In this document: positions 60,590 to 64,000 of the stretch, piece by piece
How positions within the stretch are numbered: position 1 is the first letter of the stretch
Layout of the letters: each line of letters begins with the position of its first letter
Origin: Symbiodinium natans
Taxonomy: Eukaryota; Sar; Dinophyceae; Suessiales; Symbiodiniaceae
Direction of reading: 5' to 3'
DNA length: 64,000 nt
NCBI GenBank assembly: GCA_905221605.1
Contig: CAJNDS010002158.1
Location: forward strand, 496,001 to 560,000
Notes under the pieces: generated by a model
What the model saw: the letters and a program-made list of their open reading frames with translations, nothing else
What the model was told of the DNA's origin: nothing
Database searches by the model: none
Position numbers and translations under genes: made by a program

Positions 60590-61134
60590 CTAGTCGTCAT
60601 TAGGAAACCCTAAACCCTACATCGCGGACTTAGACCCTAGACCCTAACTGGGCAGTTCTCTAAATGCAGGTCTTTCTTGGGGTCCTGGATGAAGAAAGTA
60701 TTCTCCTCAGAATAGCAGGCCTTAATTTAGAGAACGAATACAGGAGCCGCGCCCATTACCAATATTATCCCCGCATGGTTCCTATATGGGAATCTCCCAA
60801 TATGGGGGCACCCGTGATATGCCCCAAGATGCTGTCATCCAATCGGAACCCCCAAAAGAGTACTCCTACTTTTGGAAGCCCCATACCATATCAGCGACCC
60901 AAGGTACCGATTCTAAGTACATAGCCCTGCACTTCCCAAGTTGCGTGGTCCCTTGGTATGGGCCCTTAAAAGGGGACCCCTAATATACCCCTTATACACC
61001 CTGTGAAACCCAAGTGCCCATACTTCAGAACCCTTTAACAACCCTGAACCACCAGCCCTGAACCCAACCATCCTGACCCCTAAGCTATGCCCCAAACCCA
61101 ATCCCCCAACCATCCCAAACCCTAACGACTTAAC
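60590..61134. other. Unassigned region with element fragments
   Basis: An open frame runs at 60664-60924. Stretches such as GGTATGGGCCCTTAAAAGGGGACCC resemble the inverted-repeat families elsewhere in the window, so it is probably mobile-element debris. Confidence 0.35.
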
Positions 61135-61690
61135 CCAAACCCCCACACCCCATACCCCCAAACCCCAAACCCCAAACCCCTAACCCCTAAACCCCAAACC
61201 CCAAACCCTAAACCCCTAAACCCTAAACCCCAAACCCCCAAACCCCTAAACCCTAAACCCTAAACCCCAAACCCGAAACCCGAAACCCCAAACCTCAAGC
61301 CCCAAACCCCAAACCCCAAACCCTAAACCCTGAACCCCTAAACCCTAAACCCCAAGCCCCCAAACCCCCAAACCCCCAAACCCCCAAACCTCAAACCCCC
61401 AAACCCCCAAACCCCCAAACCCCCAAACCCCCAAGCCCCCAAACCCCCAAACCCCAACCCCAAACCCCCAAACCCCAACCAACCCCCCAACCCCCAAACC
61501 CCCAAACCCCCAAACCCCTAAACCCTAAACCCTAAACCCCAAACCCGAAACCCGAAACCCCAAACCTCAAGACCCAAACCCCCAAACCCTAAACCCCAAG
61601 CCATCCTAAGACCCCAAACCATCCTAAGCCCCCAAACCCCCACACCCCCAAACCCCCAAACCCCCAAACCCCAAACCCCAAGCCATCCTA
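61135..61690. repeat. CCCCAAA/CCCCCAAA array
   Basis: More than 60 units of a C-rich variant (CCCCAAA, CCCCCAAA, CCCTAAA). Two stretches (about 61213-61345 and 61516-61640) share the same order of variants, including CCCGAAACCCGAAACCCCAA, indicating segmental duplication inside the array. Confidence 0.95.
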
Positions 61691-61752
61691 AGCCCTCGAA
61701 ACCCTCAGACTCCTGAGCCTTCGCTGGGCACAGGAGAGCCTTGTTCGCGCAG

Positions 61753-62026
61753 GTCAAGGCTCCGGAGGCCCGAGGCTTTCCATCTAGGGGCCTCTTTGTA
61801 GTTTAGGGTTTAGGGTTTCGGGTTTAGGGTTTAGGGTTTTTGGAGGGATTTTGGAGGGATTTTGGAGGGATTTTGGAGGGATTTTGGGCTGTTTGAGATT
61901 CCTCAGGTCCTCCGGCGGTCCGTCTGTGTGTGGATAGCCGCGTGCGGTTGGATGCGTAACCAAGCCTGCGCGCTCGGCTCATTTGATTTTGCTACCGGTT
62001 TCGGGTTTGCAGTTTTGGAACCCTGA
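61753..62026 (+). CDS. Two-exon gene end, unknown protein
   Basis: Exon 61753-61800 follows GTTCGCGCAG and reads VKAPEARGFPSRGLFV, ending TTTGTA|GTTTAGGG in phase 0. The 106-base intron holds TTTAGGG units and four GGGATTTTGGA repeats. Exon 61907-62026 follows GATTCCTCAG and reads VLRRSVCVWIAACGWMRNQA and CALGSFDFATGFGFAVLEP; the TGA lies in CCCTGAACCC repeat sequence. It is hydrophobic and Cys/Trp-containing, with no recognised family. Confidence 0.5.
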
Positions 62027-62142
62027 ACCCTAAACCCTAAACCTTAAACCCTGAACCCTAAACCCTGAGCAGTGGACACCGGTGGGCCTTGCTCCTGCAA
62101 AGCACATGGTCGGTCGAGCCACAACCTCGCTTCAGGCAGTAC

Positions 62143-62265
62143 TCAACCCTAAACCCTAAACCCGAACCCTGAACCCTGAACCCTGAACCCTGAACCCTGA
62201 ACCCTGAACCCTAAACCCTAAACCCTAAACAACCCTAAACCCTAAACCCTAAGCCCTTCTCCTTC
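62143..62265. repeat. CCCTAAA/CCCTGAA array
   Basis: C-rich heptamers with six consecutive CCCTGAA units. Confidence 0.95.
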
Positions 62266-62311
62266 AGTGCTCGCTCGTTTTTGCACTCAAATCTGATTTC
62301 AACTGTGCCAG

Positions 62312-62653
62312 GTCGTGCCCAGGCCAAGTGCGAAAAAGCACCACGAGGCAGCGGATGCCCCCACAAAACTAATATTTGCTTACAAACAACCGATGTTCTT
62401 CCTTTCAAGGGTGATGTGGGGATTAGTATCCGGGGGGGGGGTTCTTAAGCAAATCGTAGAGAAACAGTGCAGGGCTTTGAGGTTTTGGGTTGATTTGCGT
62501 TCTCTGAGGTGGTACCCATATTGGAGTTGCCACACCTTCTCAAACCCTCTCCCCCACCCAAAAAAATCCGAAATGCCCATTCTAAGTCACCATCGGTCAG
62601 CCCATGTGCTGCGGACTCTGTTCCAACCCTCCGGCCTACGCCCAAACCTCTAA
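62312..62653 (+). CDS. 3'-terminal exon, unknown protein
   Basis: After TTTCAACTGTGCCAG the frame is open for 113 codons to TAA. It begins VVPRPSAKKHHEAADAPTKL, followed by a Phe/Trp-rich part (QCRALRFWVDLRSLRWYPYW) and a basic end. The second half may include intron or element sequence. No family is recognised. Confidence 0.4.
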   Translation, partial: VVPRPSAKKHHEAADAPTKLIFAYKQPMFFLSRVMWGLVSGGGVLKQIVEKQCRALRFWVDLRSLRWYPYWSCHTFSNPLPHPKKSEMPILSHHRSAHVLRTLFQPSGLRPNL

Positions 62654-62724
62654 GATACCCAAAGGAGCCCATTGTGTGAAGCCGCCCCTAAATAACCCAA
62701 GAACCCCGAAATAGACCCAAAGCC

Positions 62725-62815
62725 TAAACCCTAAACCCTAAACCCTAAGCCCTAAACCCTGAACCCTAAACCCTAAACCCTAAGCCCTAAACCCTAAACC
62801 CTAAACCCCTCGAAG
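62725..62815. repeat. CCCTAAA block
   Basis: Twelve C-rich heptamers upstream of the 62840 ORF. Confidence 0.95.
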
Positions 62816-62839
62816 CCGTCGCACGCCGGTGGCGAGGCC

Positions 62840-62920
62840 ATGACGGTCGTCCAACTCAAAGAAGAGCTGCGCTCGCGGCACAGAGCCGAGGGTTCAAGAT
62901 GGATAAACCCTAAACCCTAA
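62840..62920 (+). CDS. Short exon or ORF, SAP-like N terminus
   Basis: ATG 62840: MTVVQLKEELRSRHRAEGSR, then WINPKP and a TAA within CCCTAAA. VVQLKEELRSR resembles the first helix of SAP nucleic-acid-binding motifs, but the rest of the motif is absent. The true exon may end at GCCGAG|GGTTCAAG. Tentative. Confidence 0.4.
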   Translation: MTVVQLKEELRSRHRAEGSRWINPKP

Positions 62921-63095
62921 ACCCTAAACCCTAAACCCTAAACCCTAAACCCTAAACCCTAAACCCTAAACCCTAAACCCTAAACCCTAAACCCTAAACC
63001 CTGAACCCTGAACCCTGAACCCTGAACCCTAAACCCTTAACCCTTAACCCTTAACCCTTAACCCTAAACCCTAAACCCTAAACCCTAAACCCCGA
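62905..63095. repeat. CCCTAAA/CCCTGAA/CCCTTAA array
   Basis: About 27 C-rich heptamers arranged in uniform blocks: CCCTAAA, then four CCCTGAA, four CCCTTAA and CCCTAAA again. Confidence 0.97.
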
Positions 63096-63229
63096 TGGAT
63101 CACTCCGCCCCCAAAACATGAAAGGCTAAGGGGCTGCTTCGAAAGGTCAGGGGCTTCAAAGGATGTCGGAGGCCCTCCAGGGCGTTGAGGATGGTCGCTG
63201 CCCGGTTGTTTTGAGGGTTTCTTTGGTGG

Positions 63230-63360
63230 TTTAGAGTTTAGGGGTTTGGGGGGTTTGGGGGGTTTAGGGGTTTAGGGTCTAGGGTGTAGGGTTTAGGGGT
63301 TCAGGGTTTGGGGTTTAGGGTTCAGGGTTCAGGGTCCAGGGTTTGGGGTCGCAGGGGCCT
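63230..63360. repeat. TTTAGGG/TTTGGGG block
   Basis: Degenerate G-rich units. The following stretch (63360-63600) is unassigned, with one possible exon after CCCGGCCCAG (about 63548-63600). Confidence 0.8.
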
Positions 63361-63689
63361 AGGCTGCAGCGCTGGTCCACTGCACGGTAGACTCGTCACG
63401 CCGCATAAGCCCTGTGAACCTGACCAACCCTACCCTTGTAAACCCTAAGCCATAATCCCTAGACCCTAAACCCTAAACCCTCAACCCTAAACCCTTTTAC
63501 CCCAAGCCCCAAAACCTGGGGCCCAGAAGCCCTTTGCCCCCGGCCCAGGGCGGCGGGGCGGCACCGTGAGTGGGCGGAAAGCCGAACTAGCAGCGGGCCC
63601 AGGGGGGTTTTAAGGCTTGTGGGGGGTGGGGGGGGGCTTCGGGCTTGCAGGGGTGTCTTCTTCGTGACTGCTAGACCAGTATGGCACGT

Positions 63690-63778
63690 GTTGAAACCCC
63701 TAAACCCTAAACCCTAAACCCTAAACCCTAAACCCTAAACCCTAAACCCTAAACCCTAAACCCTAAACCCGAAACTGT
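63690..63778. repeat. CCCTAAA array
   Basis: Eleven near-perfect C-rich heptamers near the end of the window. TTTAGGG-like units recur at 63860-63940. Confidence 0.95.
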
Positions 63779-64000
63779 TTCTAAACCCTTAATAGAGTAG
63801 TGCCGAAGCAGCAGCTTCCGCAGGGCCATCCGGAGAAGCCACTCATCTCTCCAACCTTACAGGGGTTTAGGGCTCATGGGGCTCAGGGATTTGGGTTCTC
63901 TAGGGTTTAGGGTTTAGGTTGAGGGTTTAGTGTTTAGGGTTGAATTCGGGCTTGTAGCGTTCAGGCCTTAGGCTTTAGGCGCGGTCAATTTTTCACGCCA

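Overview
The window looks like nuclear DNA of a dinoflagellate or close alveolate relative. Four things point there. TTTAGGG/CCCTAAA telomere-type repeats are scattered through the whole 64 kb. An intronless plastid-protein gene sits in a head-to-tail array of 13 copies with short spacers. Its product has a bipartite presequence (signal peptide, then an FVG motif and a transit-like stretch). The rest of the coding sequence is GC-rich and cut into many small exons. The species cannot be named from sequence alone.

Layout. 1-14 kb: mostly repeats (telomere-type blocks, a CCCTCAA-type satellite, simple repeats, small inverted-repeat elements) with isolated exon-like islands. 14-27 kb: a small secreted Cys-rich protein, then many exon islands, a 32-bp minisatellite with a strand flip and long telomere-type arrays. 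27.7-30 kb: a three-exon Baeyer-Villiger-type flavin monooxygenase. 30-36 kb: further exon islands and inverted-repeat elements. 36.2-43.6 kb: the 13-copy array. 43.9-45.8 kb: a reconstructed seven-exon gene. 46.45-47.6 kb: an intronless ubiquitin-like / 2OG-Fe(II) oxygenase / RING fusion. 48-57 kb: more split genes, including a six-exon model, and a 287-residue glycine-rich protein. 57-64 kb: C-rich spacer, a GAA microsatellite and several two-exon gene ends.

Main result. The telomere-type repeats are not random filler. Joining the coding islands gives reading frames that stay open and in phase across GT-AG junctions, and the repeats lie inside the introns. The best proof is the monooxygenase: the conserved C-terminal block of its family is found 333 bases downstream, beyond an intron holding CCCTAAA and TTTAGGG blocks. 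In many exons the 5' splice site is itself a repeat unit (exon|GTTTAGGG). Plus-strand exons are usually preceded by C-rich (CCCTAAA) blocks and followed by G-rich (TTTAGGG) blocks, so the ends of an intron are often complementary.

Limits. All exon joins are manual readings of frame, phase and splice dinucleotides. No similarity search, RNA data or coding statistics were available. Families were named only where motifs are clear. Genes seem to be mainly on the plus strand. No common pathway is evident.
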